From: DASWHX01 sp036397995
GTDB lineage: Bacteria > Bacteroidota > Bacteroidia > Cytophagales > Cyclobacteriaceae
DNA length: 58,715 bases
Assembly: GCA_036397995.1 (NCBI GenBank)
Contig: DASWHX010000044.1
Coordinates: 1-58,715 of the forward strand
Reading direction: 5' to 3'
The notes beneath the pieces were generated by a model. It did no database searches. It saw only the letters and a list, made by a program, of their open reading frames with translations, and was not told where the DNA came from. Below, one piece after another: positions 16,691 through 26,355 of this stretch (positions within the stretch are counted from its first letter, which is position 1; each line of letters begins with the position of its first letter). The position numbers were made by a program, and so were the translations under genes.

Positions 16691-17995
16691 ATGAATTCTC
16701 AAAAACTTTCAATACCGGACACAACAAAAAAAAGAATTATAATTATCGGCGGTGGATTTGCAGGAATCAATCTCCTCAAAAATTTGAAACATCAGAATTT
16801 TCAACTGGTTTTAATAGATAAAAATAATTTCCACACTTTTCAGCCTTTATTGTACCAGGTAGCAACAGCAGGACTCGAGCCCGACTCAATTGCAGGGCCA
16901 TTAAGAAAACAAATCAGCGGGAATTATGAGTACTACTTCAGAATGGCTTCAGTGTTGGACATTGATCCGGTAACAAAGAAGGTGCTGACTGACCTGGGGG
17001 AGATCAATTTTGATATTCTAATCATTGCAACTGGAACAGTATCAAACTTCTATGGAAATAAATCAGTGGAACAAAATGCATTTCCATTAAAAGAGGTAAA
17101 CGATGCATTAAATCTGAGAAGTCACATTCTGCAAAACTTTGAACATGCCGTACTGATTGACGACCAGGAAGAGCTGGAAAAATATATGAATATTGTTGTG
17201 GTAGGAGGTGGGCCAACCGGAGTGGAGGTGGCAGGAGCGTTGGGAGAATTGAAAAGACATGTTCTGCCAAAAGATTATCCGGAATTGGATTTTTCAGGAA
17301 TGAATATCTACCTGGTTGAGGGTCTTGAAAAGCTGCTGGCAGGAATGTCAGAAAAAGCAGGAACAACAGCCGTAAAATCACTTAGAAAATTCTCGGTAAA
17401 TGTGGTGCTCAATACAATGGTAAAAGAGTTTGATGGCAATCGAGTGCTGCTGTCCAATGAAAATGCTATTGAAACCAGAACCGTTATTTGGGCTGCAGGA
17501 GTTAAAGGAACAATTTTCAATGGTATTTCGAAAGAGTCACAACTCAAAGGAAGAATATTGGTAGATAGATTTAATAAAGTACGGGGAACCGAAAATATCT
17601 ATGCCGTGGGTGACATCTCCGTAATGCAGACGCAAGCATATCCTGACGGCCATCCAATGCTTGCCCAGGTGGCAATTCAACAAGGAAGACTCCTGGGAAG
17701 GAATCTGAAAAGAATTGAAAAAAGCTTAAATCCGGTACCTTTTGAATATAAGGATAAAGGTAGCATGGCAACGATTGGAAGGAATAAAGCGGTGGCTGAT
17801 CTGCCCGGCAATATGCACTTTGGCGGGTTGATTGCCTGGATGATTTGGATGTTCATTCACCTGGTTTCAATAATTGGTTTCCGGAATAAAATTGTGATTC
17901 TAAGTAACTGGGTGTGGAATTATTTCACGTATGACCGGGGAACGCGACTGATTATTCGAAAATTTATTCCTAATTGGGAAAAGAAAAGTTCATAA
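16691..17995 (+). CDS. Type II NADH dehydrogenase (NDH-2-like FAD oxidoreductase)
   Basis: A 434-aa flavoprotein expected to move electrons from NADH to quinone at the inner face of the membrane without pumping protons. The FAD-binding motif IIGGGFAGINL is near residue 20 and the NADH-binding motif VVVGGGPTGVEVAGAL near 165-180. The C-terminal flavin motif AVGDISVM and QQGRLLGRN are present. The last 60 residues contain a hydrophobic anchor (GLIAWMIWMFIHLVSIIGF) typical of NDH-2. It is a single-gene unit. Confidence 0.92.
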   Translation: MNSQKLSIPDTTKKRIIIIGGGFAGINLLKNLKHQNFQLVLIDKNNFHTFQPLLYQVATAGLEPDSIAGPLRKQISGNYEYYFRMASVLDIDPVTKKVLTDLGEINFDILIIATGTVSNFYGNKSVEQNAFPLKEVNDALNLRSHILQNFEHAVLIDDQEELEKYMNIVVVGGGPTGVEVAGALGELKRHVLPKDYPELDFSGMNIYLVEGLEKLLAGMSEKAGTTAVKSLRKFSVNVVLNTMVKEFDGNRVLLSNENAIETRTVIWAAGVKGTIFNGISKESQLKGRILVDRFNKVRGTENIYAVGDISVMQTQAYPDGHPMLAQVAIQQGRLLGRNLKRIEKSLNPVPFEYKDKGSMATIGRNKAVADLPGNMHFGGLIAWMIWMFIHLVSIIGFRNKIVILSNWVWNYFTYDRGTRLIIRKFIPNWEKKSS

Positions 17996-18049
17996 CCATT
18001 TCAACAAATTTTGCAGCCAAACTTTTTCTAAATGCGTATCTTAGCTTAA

Positions 18050-19102
18050 ATGATTTCACTCTCAAAGAACAAGGTTTATTGGATTTTCCAGATTGTGGGC
18101 TGGACAGTTTACACGATTCTTAATATTCTGGGTGGTGCCGCAAATTATGGCGGAAATATTTATGCATCAAAACCTGCCTTTCTGGTTCTTTTTATTTCAG
18201 AAGGAATAATTTTCTTCCTTATTACACATTATTATCGAAATCTGATTACTAAACGCAAATGGCTAAATGATGGTAAAATAAGAATTTTCTATAAGGTGAT
18301 AGTCTCCAGTATTATTATGGGACTCTTAATATATCTGTTTAGAGTTGTTGTTTCACAGGTGACTTCAATAGCAGATCCCAAACTGTATAAATTAGCGACC
18401 ATGCTTGGTCTCACTTCCATTAATACCATTATCTTATTTGTTTGGTCACTTTTTTATTTCGTTTACCACTACTTTGAAAGGTTTAGCGCAAGCCTGAAAT
18501 ACGAAGCCGCGTTAAATGAAATCGCCTTGAACCAACTTAAATCTCAGCTGAATCCGCATTTTATATTTAATGCCCTAAATGGAATTCGGGCATTGGTTGA
18601 AGATGAACCCGCCAAAGCTAAAAAAGCAATTACGCAATTATCAAACATCCTTAGAAATTCATTGGTCACAGATAAGAAACGGTTAACGAATTTTGATGAA
18701 GAATTGAATACAGTGAAAGATTATCTTGGGTTGGAAAGCATCCGGTATGAAGAACGACTTCAAACTTTTTATGACATTGATCCTAAATCAGGAAGATTTT
18801 CGGTTCCACCTTTAATGCTGCAAACTTTAGTTGAGAATGGAATTAAGCATGGTATCTCTACACTCAAAAAAGGTGGTGTTATTAAACTGACAACTGTGGT
18901 TAAAGATTCACGAATGGTTATCAGAATAAGAAACTCAGGACAATATTTAAATGGCAAATCAACAAAAAGAAAAGAAGGATATGGAATAAGCAACACCTTG
19001 CAAAGGCTAAATCTTATTTATGGGAATGAAGCAACTTTTCGAATAGGAAACGAGGATCACAATACCGTATTAACTGAAATAACCCTACCGCTCAATATAT
19101 GA
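18050..19102 (+). CDS. LytS/YehU-type sensor histidine kinase
   Basis: A 350-aa membrane histidine kinase of the His_kinase (PF06580) type. Four hydrophobic segments fill residues about 10-140. The phospho-acceptor is His170 in QLNPHFIFNALN. The ATP-binding region has LQTLVENGIKHGI and GYGISNTLQRL. There is no large periplasmic sensor domain. The stop overlaps the start of the LytTR regulator gene by ATGA, so the pair is translationally coupled. Confidence 0.93.
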   Translation: MISLSKNKVYWIFQIVGWTVYTILNILGGAANYGGNIYASKPAFLVLFISEGIIFFLITHYYRNLITKRKWLNDGKIRIFYKVIVSSIIMGLLIYLFRVVVSQVTSIADPKLYKLATMLGLTSINTIILFVWSLFYFVYHYFERFSASLKYEAALNEIALNQLKSQLNPHFIFNALNGIRALVEDEPAKAKKAITQLSNILRNSLVTDKKRLTNFDEELNTVKDYLGLESIRYEERLQTFYDIDPKSGRFSVPPLMLQTLVENGIKHGISTLKKGGVIKLTTVVKDSRMVIRIRNSGQYLNGKSTKRKEGYGISNTLQRLNLIYGNEATFRIGNEDHNTVLTEITLPLNI

Positions 19103-19818
19103 AAGCCCTTATAATAGATGATGAAAGACTGGCACGAAAGGAATTACTAAGCCTCCTTGAAGAACATAAACAAATTGAAGTTGTAGGTGAAGCAGCTAAT
19201 GCCGACGAAGCTTATGAAATGGTAAATAGACTTAACCCCGACCTCCTTTTCCTCGATATCCAAATGCCGGGAAAATCCGGATTTCAATTCCTCGAATCAT
19301 TGGATTCGGTGCCTATGGTAATTTTTATAACTGCCTACGATGAATATGCACTAAAGGCATTCGAGGTCAGCGCCATTGATTATTTACTAAAACCTATCCA
19401 GAATGAAAGACTGGCGGAGGCAATCTCCAAAGTTTCAAAATTCAATCTGGCCAATGATTCAAACGCAAAAAGTGATCATAAACTGAAATTGACAGACAGG
19501 GTATTTGTTAAAGATGGTGATCGCTGTTGGTTCGTAAGTCTGGCAGATATCCGGTTATTCGAATCCGACGGGAATTATATCAAAGTTTATTTTGAAACAT
19601 TTAAACCGATGATTCATAAATCTCTAAATGCCCTTGATGAACGGCTGGATCAACGATCTTTTTTCCGCGCAAGTAGAAAGCACATCATAAACTTGTCATG
19701 GTTAGATTCCATCGAACCCTGGTTTAATGGAGGACTTATGGCGAAACTGAAAGGTGGAGAAAAAATTGAGGTAAGCCGAAGGCAAGCTGCGAAGTTTAAA
19801 GACATAATGAGTCTGTAA
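19099..19818 (+). CDS. LytTR-family response regulator
   Basis: A 239-aa regulator that partners the kinase gene it overlaps. The receiver domain (1-120) has the phospho-acceptor Asp53 in LFLDIQMPG and the Lys in LLKPI. The LytTR DNA-binding domain (about 140-239) has the usual IRLFESDGNYIKVY and FFRASRKHIINL segments. Targets are unknown. The gene ends in a convergent arrangement with a small minus-strand gene. Confidence 0.94.
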   Translation: MKALIIDDERLARKELLSLLEEHKQIEVVGEAANADEAYEMVNRLNPDLLFLDIQMPGKSGFQFLESLDSVPMVIFITAYDEYALKAFEVSAIDYLLKPIQNERLAEAISKVSKFNLANDSNAKSDHKLKLTDRVFVKDGDRCWFVSLADIRLFESDGNYIKVYFETFKPMIHKSLNALDERLDQRSFFRASRKHIINLSWLDSIEPWFNGGLMAKLKGGEKIEVSRRQAAKFKDIMSL

Positions 19819-19828
19819 GGCAGATCCA

Positions 19829-20200
19829 TCAAGTTGTTTTTCTTGCATATTCCAGCAATTCCTTTTCAATGCCCCAATCCCTGGCAAGTTTGACCATGGC
19901 CCGTGCCTCCATTTCTGTAATGAATCCTTTAGAAAGGTTTGCTCTCCAGGTCTCTTCCATATACTTAATCTGGTTCGATTTTTTTATCTTCGGAAATTCT
20001 ATTTTAAGATATTCACGGGCATTCTCAAAGGCATGTATGTAGTCTTTAGAAATAAACTCATCAACCCATTTCAACTCTTCTCTTCCATGTATCAACTCAG
20101 CTTTTTCGTTTAATAATTCCTCCTCCTCCTTATCAAGACCATGATAATGGAAAATCACAGATAGCAAAAGCAAGTATGTTTTTTTCTCGGCAGAATCCAT
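19829..20200 (-). CDS. Hypothetical helical protein
   Basis: A 123-aa, probably cytosolic, alpha-helical and acidic protein with no signal peptide or membrane segment. I see no catalytic motif. It lies downstream of the cyclase gene region on the minus strand and faces the LytTR regulator across 10 bp. Function and family are not recognised. Confidence 0.65.
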   Translation of the reverse strand: MDSAEKKTYLLLLSVIFHYHGLDKEEEELLNEKAELIHGREELKWVDEFISKDYIHAFENAREYLKIEFPKIKKSNQIKYMEETWRANLSKGFITEMEARAMVKLARDWGIEKELLEYARKTT

Positions 20201-20244
20201 TGGACTGGTTTTTCAAAAGTAGCAATGAAAATGAGTAATCAAAA

Positions 20245-20997
20245 TTAAATCTTTGACATAGGAAAAAGCAAGGGCTTTGAAGGGCAGGCATCCGTTTCAA
20301 GACTGATTATTTGCAGATTAACAAGATATAGGCCATCGGGTACTGAATCGGGCACAAAAATCAATTCGGTAATTGTCGCATTTCCGCGGGTTGCGGCAGG
20401 GAAATTCCAAAAATTACGGTGGGCCAGAAGTTTCCCGCCGTCAACTTCCCTGTCAACCGAAGGCAAATCTACCATCAAATGCAAAAAGTTTCTGTTTGCA
20501 AGCATCTTCAACGCCTTGGGATCAAAGTATGGCGGGTTGGTTCCGGAATACCTTCGGGCTAATTTTCCTACCGAATTTGGTAATGACCTCACGATTAAAC
20601 CTTCAATATTCGTATTGGAAATTTTTGCCTCAAGGCTCTCCCATGTTATTACCGAATCATCTCCCATCAAAATGGGTTCAATGGAAACCAATTCAGAAAC
20701 GAAGTGAAATTTTTTGAGAGTACCATTAATCGTCGCACCATCGGCAGAGATATGTCCGTAACATTCTGTATGAGTTCCATTTCCATGCGGAGTTATGGAA
20801 ATCTTTTGATAATTGACCGGGCCGCCTTCAGAGACACTGCCGATAAAATCACCCGAAACTATTGTTTCAAATACGGGAGGCTCTGCCCAATAACAATTCG
20901 GATTACTTTCTCCCTCCCTCAAAGGAATGGAGATATCTAAAGGGTTGCTTAAATCTGCAGCGTATTTTTCTCCATTAAAATTAAATTCAATCTTCAT
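20245..20997 (-). CDS. Cyclase-family metal hydrolase (kynurenine formamidase-like fold)
   Basis: A 250-aa member of the cyclase family (PF04199), metal-dependent amide or lactone hydrolases. The metal-binding motif appears as HGNGTHTE near residue 91-98, and a second cluster, DLPSVDREVDGGKL, near 200. The start codon lies within the end of hemW (11-bp overlap), so translation is probably coupled. The natural substrate is not evident, since no tryptophan-degradation genes are nearby. Confidence 0.85.
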   Translation of the reverse strand: MKIEFNFNGEKYAADLSNPLDISIPLREGESNPNCYWAEPPVFETIVSGDFIGSVSEGGPVNYQKISITPHGNGTHTECYGHISADGATINGTLKKFHFVSELVSIEPILMGDDSVITWESLEAKISNTNIEGLIVRSLPNSVGKLARRYSGTNPPYFDPKALKMLANRNFLHLMVDLPSVDREVDGGKLLAHRNFWNFPAATRGNATITELIFVPDSVPDGLYLVNLQIISLETDACPSKPLLFPMSKI

Positions 20998-22135
20998 GAA
21001 AAAGTTTTTCTGTAATATGATCCGCGATAAGTTTGCCCTTATCGGTTAGCACCAACATGCCTTCACTCACAATAATATAATCTTCAGCTAATATTTGCTC
21101 CAAATATTTTTTGTGAATGGAATATAAGTCATAATCAAATTTAGTTTTTAATGAAACCAAATCACAACCCCATTTCGTCCGGATGGAAGTCATGATTGTC
21201 TCATTAATTTTTTGACTCCGCGAAAGAACCTCACGTTCCATTGGTATTATTCCCTTTCTGATGGAGGCTATATATTTTCTGTTATTTCGAATATTAAATT
21301 GTCTGGACTCACCATTATAACTGTGTGCGCCAGGCCCAATCCCAAGATAAGTGGCTCCCTTCCAATAATTGCTGTTATGCCTCGATTCATATCCTGGCAA
21401 TGCAAAATTGGAAATCTCATAATGCTCATACCCATGATCTTTCAAAGTTGCCATGATCACCTCGTATTGAATAGCACTTTGATCTTCACCTTCTTCAACC
21501 AGTTTGCCTTTCTTAACCCAATTGCCAAACACAGTCCTTGGTTCAATGGTCATTCCGTAAGTGCTAATGTGTTCAGGCCTGATTTCAATTAACTTGTTCA
21601 GATTATTTCTTATCATATTTAATGAACCACCTGGAATTCCAAAAATCAAATCAACACTTATATTATTAAAACCTGCTTCGCGGGCTAACTGAAGAGAAAT
21701 TAATGCCTGAGATCTGTCATGAGCACGATTCATTAATCTCAACTCCTTGTCATCAAAAGACTGGATACCAATGCTGAGTCGATTAATGCCCAGTAATTTC
21801 AATTCATTTAAGTATGAATCATTCAAGTCATCCGGATTGCACTCTATTGTTATTTCAGCCTGCTCGTCAACATTGTAATTACTATAAACAGCATTCAGAA
21901 TTTTTTCTATTTCTTTTGGAGAACACAAAGATGGGGTTCCACCACCGAAGTAAATAGTCTTAAGGTCACTTGCTAAATATGAATTTTGTAAAGTGATTTC
22001 AGCGAGCATGCATTCAACCATTTCTACCATGATACTATTGTCGGTACTAAAATGGAAATCACAGTAGTAACAGGCTTGCTTACAAAAAGGTATATGAAAG
22101 TATATTCCCACAACTTTAGCTAAGAATTTTGCCAA
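20987..22135 (-). CDS. hemW: Radical SAM heme chaperone HemW
   Basis: A 382-aa radical SAM protein of the HemW/HemN-like family, a heme-binding chaperone for respiratory enzymes and formerly annotated as oxygen-independent coproporphyrinogen oxidase. The [4Fe-4S] cluster motif is Cys18-x3-Cys22-x2-Cys25 (PFCKQACYYCDF), followed by YFGGGTPSL and IGIQSFDDKEL. HemN-specific N-terminal residues are absent, which supports HemW. A GTG nine codons in is an alternative start. Only 41 bp separate it from the divergent transferase gene. Confidence 0.9.
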   Translation of the reverse strand: MAKFLAKVVGIYFHIPFCKQACYYCDFHFSTDNSIMVEMVECMLAEITLQNSYLASDLKTIYFGGGTPSLCSPKEIEKILNAVYSNYNVDEQAEITIECNPDDLNDSYLNELKLLGINRLSIGIQSFDDKELRLMNRAHDRSQALISLQLAREAGFNNISVDLIFGIPGGSLNMIRNNLNKLIEIRPEHISTYGMTIEPRTVFGNWVKKGKLVEEGEDQSAIQYEVIMATLKDHGYEHYEISNFALPGYESRHNSNYWKGATYLGIGPGAHSYNGESRQFNIRNNRKYIASIRKGIIPMEREVLSRSQKINETIMTSIRTKWGCDLVSLKTKFDYDLYSIHKKYLEQILAEDYIIVSEGMLVLTDKGKLIADHITEKLFHED

Positions 22136-22176
22136 TTTAATACACAGTTATTAAAGTTACCGGTTAACCCGTTATC

Positions 22177-23214
22177 TTGCCAAAAGATTTGAGCATAACA
22201 AATTTCATATTACCCTTTTTGTGGTCTGCAATTATTTCCCTTTACGCTGTTCCTTCCGTTGTTGAATTGGCGTGGAAAAAGGGATTAATGGATTCATTTG
22301 AAAAGCGGAAGATTCATCACTTACTTACTCCCAGGCTTGGTGGAGTAGCCATTTTTGCCGGTACCTTTTCTGGAATTTTGATATTTACCCGGATTGATAA
22401 TTTTCTTCAGTACTTCCTTGTTTCAATTCTGCTGTTATTCTTTCTCGGAGTTAAAGATGATTTAAATGAAATCAAAACCTGGAAAAAATTGATTGTTCAG
22501 ATTTTAGCCACTTCTCTCCTGATTTATGAAAGTGAATTTATGCTGACTTCCTTCAAGGGATTACTTGGCTTTGACTACTTTTACCTCCCGGTTCAATATG
22601 CCCTCACAATAATATATATAGTAGCGGTAACCAATGCAATCAATTTTATAGATGGATTAGATGGACTGGCGGCGTCAATTGGTGTTATCATTTCTTTAAT
22701 CCTTGGTTTTTACCTTTTAAGATTTAATTCAATGTTGGCAATAGCCTGCATTTGCCTGGGTGGAAGTCTTCTGGGATTCCTGCGGTATAATATTAAAGAA
22801 TCAGCAGTCTTTATGGGCGACTCCGGTTCATTGATCACTGGATTTATGGTTGCTGTATTAAGTCTAAGTTTGATGGAGACTACCAAAGATGCCTCCGGAA
22901 TTGTGATTGCCTTTTCATTACTGATGCTGCCCGTAACAGATCTGGTCAGGGTTGTATTTCTGCGTATATTTCAACGGACGTCACCATTTACGCCAGGGCG
23001 GGATCACATTCATCACATATTAATTGATTCTGGTTTTACGAAAAGGAAAACCCTGCTGATAATTCTTTCAATAACATCGTTCTCGTCGCTCACAGGAATT
23101 GCCATGGTTAGCATTTTCCATTTTGATCCTAACCGTGCTATTTTTGTCTTATTTGTATTTTCAATTTTGATTACAATCTATTGTGAATTTAAACGCAGGA
23201 GTTTATTTCGGTAA
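22177..23214 (+). CDS. WecA/MraY-like undecaprenyl-phosphate sugar-phosphate transferase
   Basis: A 345-aa polytopic inner-membrane enzyme (about ten hydrophobic segments) of the glycosyltransferase 4 family. It should transfer a HexNAc-1-phosphate from a UDP-sugar to undecaprenyl phosphate, starting a surface glycan. Motifs seen are NAINFIDGLDGLAA, with the Mg-binding Asp residues, and FMGDSGSLITGF. A His-rich loop (GRDHIHHILIDSG) is as in WecA/TagO. The start is a TTG at 22177 or a TTG four codons later; no ATG precedes the first membrane segment. The next gene overlaps its end by 32 bp. Confidence 0.9.
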   Translation: MPKDLSITNFILPFLWSAIISLYAVPSVVELAWKKGLMDSFEKRKIHHLLTPRLGGVAIFAGTFSGILIFTRIDNFLQYFLVSILLLFFLGVKDDLNEIKTWKKLIVQILATSLLIYESEFMLTSFKGLLGFDYFYLPVQYALTIIYIVAVTNAINFIDGLDGLAASIGVIISLILGFYLLRFNSMLAIACICLGGSLLGFLRYNIKESAVFMGDSGSLITGFMVAVLSLSLMETTKDASGIVIAFSLLMLPVTDLVRVVFLRIFQRTSPFTPGRDHIHHILIDSGFTKRKTLLIILSITSFSSLTGIAMVSIFHFDPNRAIFVLFVFSILITIYCEFKRRSLFR

Positions 23215-24307
23215 ATTTTGGATCTTGATGCTGATAACCTTTTCCGGTTATGCTCAGCAATCAGACTCCACCCGGATTCAAAGCCCAATCCTTGATTTAA
23301 GTTATGGGTGGATGGAGAATAAAAATGGCAAATTTGAATTAATCCCCTTCAATAAAAAAAGTAACGCGATCCACTTTTATATCAGAAGAAATATTTTAGC
23401 AGAAGGTGAATTTCTTATGCAAATTCCTGAGGGAAGTTCATTGTGGATCGACAACAGATTATTTGAATTTTTTGAAAATGATACAACATTCATCTTTTCC
23501 ACCAGGCAGTTCCTTGCCGGAAATTCCGAACGGCTGATTTCTATTTATGGAAAGAACCTGAATCGTACCAACCTGCAAACGAAATTGATTAAGACTACTT
23601 TTAGACAAATGAGAGAGATTTCACCTCGACCCCGAAAGTCAGACCAGAAGTTTCTTCTTATATCATTTCTTTCAGGCCTTGTCCTAACTGCAATCTTTAA
23701 TATGAATACCCACGGAACCCTACAGGGGTATTTTTCAATTAACCGTACTTTCAACCTTACAAATCGCGAAGAGCTAATATTTAAGGGCAAGCTATTTAGC
23801 GCCCCAAACCCGATTTTCTATTTGGTAGTTAGTTTTTATTCTTCCTTCATGGTTGTTGCACTTTTGCTTTTAACACCAGATACCTTTTCGATAAATTTTA
23901 GGATTAATACATTTACTTCCGGACAACTTCTGGTATTTCAAAGCATAGTAATGGGAGGATTTTATATTTGGATCGTTGTTAAATGGATGCTGGTTAGATA
24001 TATAGGCGGTTTATTTCGATTAACTGAATTCTCAACAATCCATTTTTTTAATTACGAAAGATTCTCATTCCTTTTCCTATTGTTTATGGCATCTTGCCTG
24101 GTTGCTTGTTTTTTTGCCTTTGGGAATGAAACCTTCATTTATTCTTTTATGGTTTCACTTATAGTTTTGGCAGCCACTTTCCGGATACTCCTTATGCTGC
24201 TTAAATTATTGAAGGGCTCACCCTATAAATTTCTGCATTTATTTTCATACCTTTGCGCCACAGAAATAATGCCCTATTTGTTTGCTATAAAGTTGATTTT
24301 AATCTAA
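23183..24307 (+). CDS. DUF4271 membrane protein
   Basis: A 374-aa protein whose signal peptide precedes a periplasmic part of about 130 residues, followed by about six hydrophobic helices (residues 150-374) matching the Bacteroidota DUF4271 family. The chosen ATG at 23183 overlaps the upstream transferase gene by 32 bp. The role is unknown. In many Bacteroidota this gene neighbours uroporphyrinogen-III synthase, as it does here (next gene after 27 bp). The position ahead of T9SS genes may be conserved synteny and does not prove a shared function. Confidence 0.78.
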   Translation: MNLNAGVYFGKFWILMLITFSGYAQQSDSTRIQSPILDLSYGWMENKNGKFELIPFNKKSNAIHFYIRRNILAEGEFLMQIPEGSSLWIDNRLFEFFENDTTFIFSTRQFLAGNSERLISIYGKNLNRTNLQTKLIKTTFRQMREISPRPRKSDQKFLLISFLSGLVLTAIFNMNTHGTLQGYFSINRTFNLTNREELIFKGKLFSAPNPIFYLVVSFYSSFMVVALLLLTPDTFSINFRINTFTSGQLLVFQSIVMGGFYIWIVVKWMLVRYIGGLFRLTEFSTIHFFNYERFSFLFLLFMASCLVACFFAFGNETFIYSFMVSLIVLAATFRILLMLLKLLKGSPYKFLHLFSYLCATEIMPYLFAIKLILI

Positions 24308-24334
24308 CGATTAATTGGAGTAAGAATAGACCCT

Positions 24335-25135
24335 ATGGATGTTATGGTAAAAAGAAGCGAGGGGTTGTTTCCGGTAGAAAGACTTTTTGCGGTTAAAAGT
24401 ATACTGGTATCTCAACCGAAACCCCAGGATGTTAATTCACCTTATTTCGCCCTTGCAAAGAAGTATACCCTGAAAGTTGATTTCAGACCTTTTATTCAGG
24501 TTGAACCCGTCACCATAAATGACTTTCGTAAGCAGAAGATTGACATTCTCGAGCATTCGGCAATAATCTTTACAAGCCGGAATGCAGTGGATCACTTCTT
24601 TAATATGTGTACTCAAATGAAGATTGATGTGCCATCAGACATGAAGTATTTTTGTATCTCGGAACAAACATCGAATTACCTTCAGAAGTATATTGTAATT
24701 AGAAAAAGAAAAATTTTTACAGGCGATAAAACCGCGATGGACCTGATCGAAATTCTGAAGAAACATAAGAACGAGAGATACCTGTTCCCTTGCTCGAATA
24801 TCAGGAAAGATGACATCCCGGGTTATATGAAAGAACAAGGGTATAATTTCCGTGAAGCAATTCTTTATAAAACTGTTGCAAGTGATTTATCAGACCTTGC
24901 CGAAATCAAGTATGATGTAATTGCCTTCTTCAGCCCGTCAGGTATAAATAGTTTGTTTGTCAATTTTCCAAAATTCAAACAAAACAATACAAGAATTGCA
25001 GCATTCGGTCCAGCAACCGCCGAAGCTGTAAATAAGGCTGGCTTAATTCTTGATATAAAAGCTCCGCTACCAGTGGCACCATCCATGACCGGAGCCTTGG
25101 AGCTTTATATAAAAAAAGCAAATAAGTTAGGCTGA
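24335..25135 (+). CDS. hemD: Uroporphyrinogen-III synthase
   Basis: A 266-aa HemD-family protein that cyclises hydroxymethylbilane to uroporphyrinogen III in heme synthesis. The family is poorly conserved. Support comes from length, the two-domain pattern, the IIFTSRNAVDHF segment (about residue 76) and the C-terminal FFSPSGINSLF and AAFGPATAEAV segments. Other in-frame ATGs lie just downstream of the first. Only hemW, among heme-related genes, is also in the window. It sits 55 bp before the porP/sprF-like gene. Confidence 0.85.
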   Translation: MDVMVKRSEGLFPVERLFAVKSILVSQPKPQDVNSPYFALAKKYTLKVDFRPFIQVEPVTINDFRKQKIDILEHSAIIFTSRNAVDHFFNMCTQMKIDVPSDMKYFCISEQTSNYLQKYIVIRKRKIFTGDKTAMDLIEILKKHKNERYLFPCSNIRKDDIPGYMKEQGYNFREAILYKTVASDLSDLAEIKYDVIAFFSPSGINSLFVNFPKFKQNNTRIAAFGPATAEAVNKAGLILDIKAPLPVAPSMTGALELYIKKANKLG

Positions 25136-25153
25136 AAATTGCCCGCAATAAGA

Positions 25154-25170
25154 AACTAATTCAATTAGTT
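25154..25170. terminator. Small palindrome between hemD and porP
   Basis: AACTAATT / AATTAGTT around a single central base lies between the hemD stop and the porP/sprF start. It could form a stem after opening of a few central pairs, but it lacks a T-run. It may equally be an operator. Confidence 0.3.
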
Positions 25171-25190
25171 CCTAATTTTAGAACTTAGAA

Positions 25191-26150
25191 ATGAGAGCGC
25201 ACTCACTTGCTGTTTTTATCCTTATAAGCTTTGGATTTGGACTTGAAGTTCTGGGCCAACAGGATCCCCAATTCTCCCAATACATGTTTAACTCGCTTCA
25301 CTATAATCCGGCTTACGCTGGAATTGAAGGAGTGGCAAGAATTACCGCGGTTCACAGAACTCAATGGTTGGGTTTTAGTACATCCTTTGACGGAAATGGA
25401 GGAAACCCGAACACCGAAATATTGAACTTCAGTTTACCAATCCGGAAACTTCGGGGCGGAGCCGGCGTAGAACTGTCGAATGATAACCTCGGCCCACAGA
25501 ACAATTTTAAAGCTTTGGCAACCTACGCATTTCATTACCCAATTAAAGAAGCTACGATTAGCATCGGAATTCGGGCAGGTATTTTTGCTCAAACTATAGA
25601 TTACGATCAATTCCGACCTGTTCAGCCCGACGATCCATTATTAGTGAATAAATCCGGCAAAACTTCACAAGTTAAACCTGATTTGGCCGCTGGCATTTGG
25701 TATAGTGCACCAAAATACTACCTTGGAGTAGCATTAAATCACCTGCTCCAATCCCAATTTGATTTCGGTGTTGCCGGGCAAACAAGTCCGTTAGAACCAA
25801 ATCTCACAATAACCGCCGGTTATATTTCCAAAGCGGGCTACAATTTCACCCTCACTCCATCCGTCCTGGTGAAAACAGACCTTAACTCCTATTCATTCGA
25901 TTTGGGGCTGGTGGGTACATTTAACCAGAAAATGTGGGTTGGAGGTGCCTTCAGGCAATCGGAAGCTGCAATATTATTGCTGGGATATAGTTTTCTGAAG
26001 GATAGGGCTCTGAAGGTAGGCTATTCCATCGACTTAATAATCAAAGACCGCGAGGCCAAACAGCCTACTTCACATGAGTTGATGGTTTCATATCTTTTAC
26101 CCTTCTCAAATGAGCCCAGAAAGGCCATAAAAACCCCCAGATTCAATTAA
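25191..26150 (+). CDS. T9SS-associated outer-membrane protein, PorP/SprF family
   Basis: A 319-aa beta-barrel protein of the PorP/SprF family. After a signal peptide (1-22) comes the family start DPQFSQYMFNSLHYNPAYAG, followed by alternating beta-strand sequence to the C-terminus. In Flavobacterium and Porphyromonas such proteins anchor or help secrete T9SS substrates at the outer membrane. It lies directly upstream of gldK, 175 bp away, as the first gene of the T9SS cluster. Confidence 0.93.
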   Translation: MRAHSLAVFILISFGFGLEVLGQQDPQFSQYMFNSLHYNPAYAGIEGVARITAVHRTQWLGFSTSFDGNGGNPNTEILNFSLPIRKLRGGAGVELSNDNLGPQNNFKALATYAFHYPIKEATISIGIRAGIFAQTIDYDQFRPVQPDDPLLVNKSGKTSQVKPDLAAGIWYSAPKYYLGVALNHLLQSQFDFGVAGQTSPLEPNLTITAGYISKAGYNFTLTPSVLVKTDLNSYSFDLGLVGTFNQKMWVGGAFRQSEAAILLLGYSFLKDRALKVGYSIDLIIKDREAKQPTSHELMVSYLLPFSNEPRKAIKTPRFN

Positions 26151-26355
26151 TAAGAATAACTTAATATTTTGCTTTTTAAGTCAAATTTGTACAATTTGGA
26201 GAAGTAAAAATTCTTTACTAGTTAAAATTAATTATAATTGCTTCTAAAAATTTTCCCATTAATTCATCAAGGAATTAATATTTTGGTTTTATTTTAGGCA
26301 ATAAAATAAGTTAACTTGGAGTTAATTGTGTACCAAGTTTAATTCTGAAAGCGCT

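Noticed and set aside
26326..26355. Upstream ATG start of gldK
   Set aside because: It would add ten residues before an already complete signal peptide with lipobox, so the ATG at 26356 is preferred.
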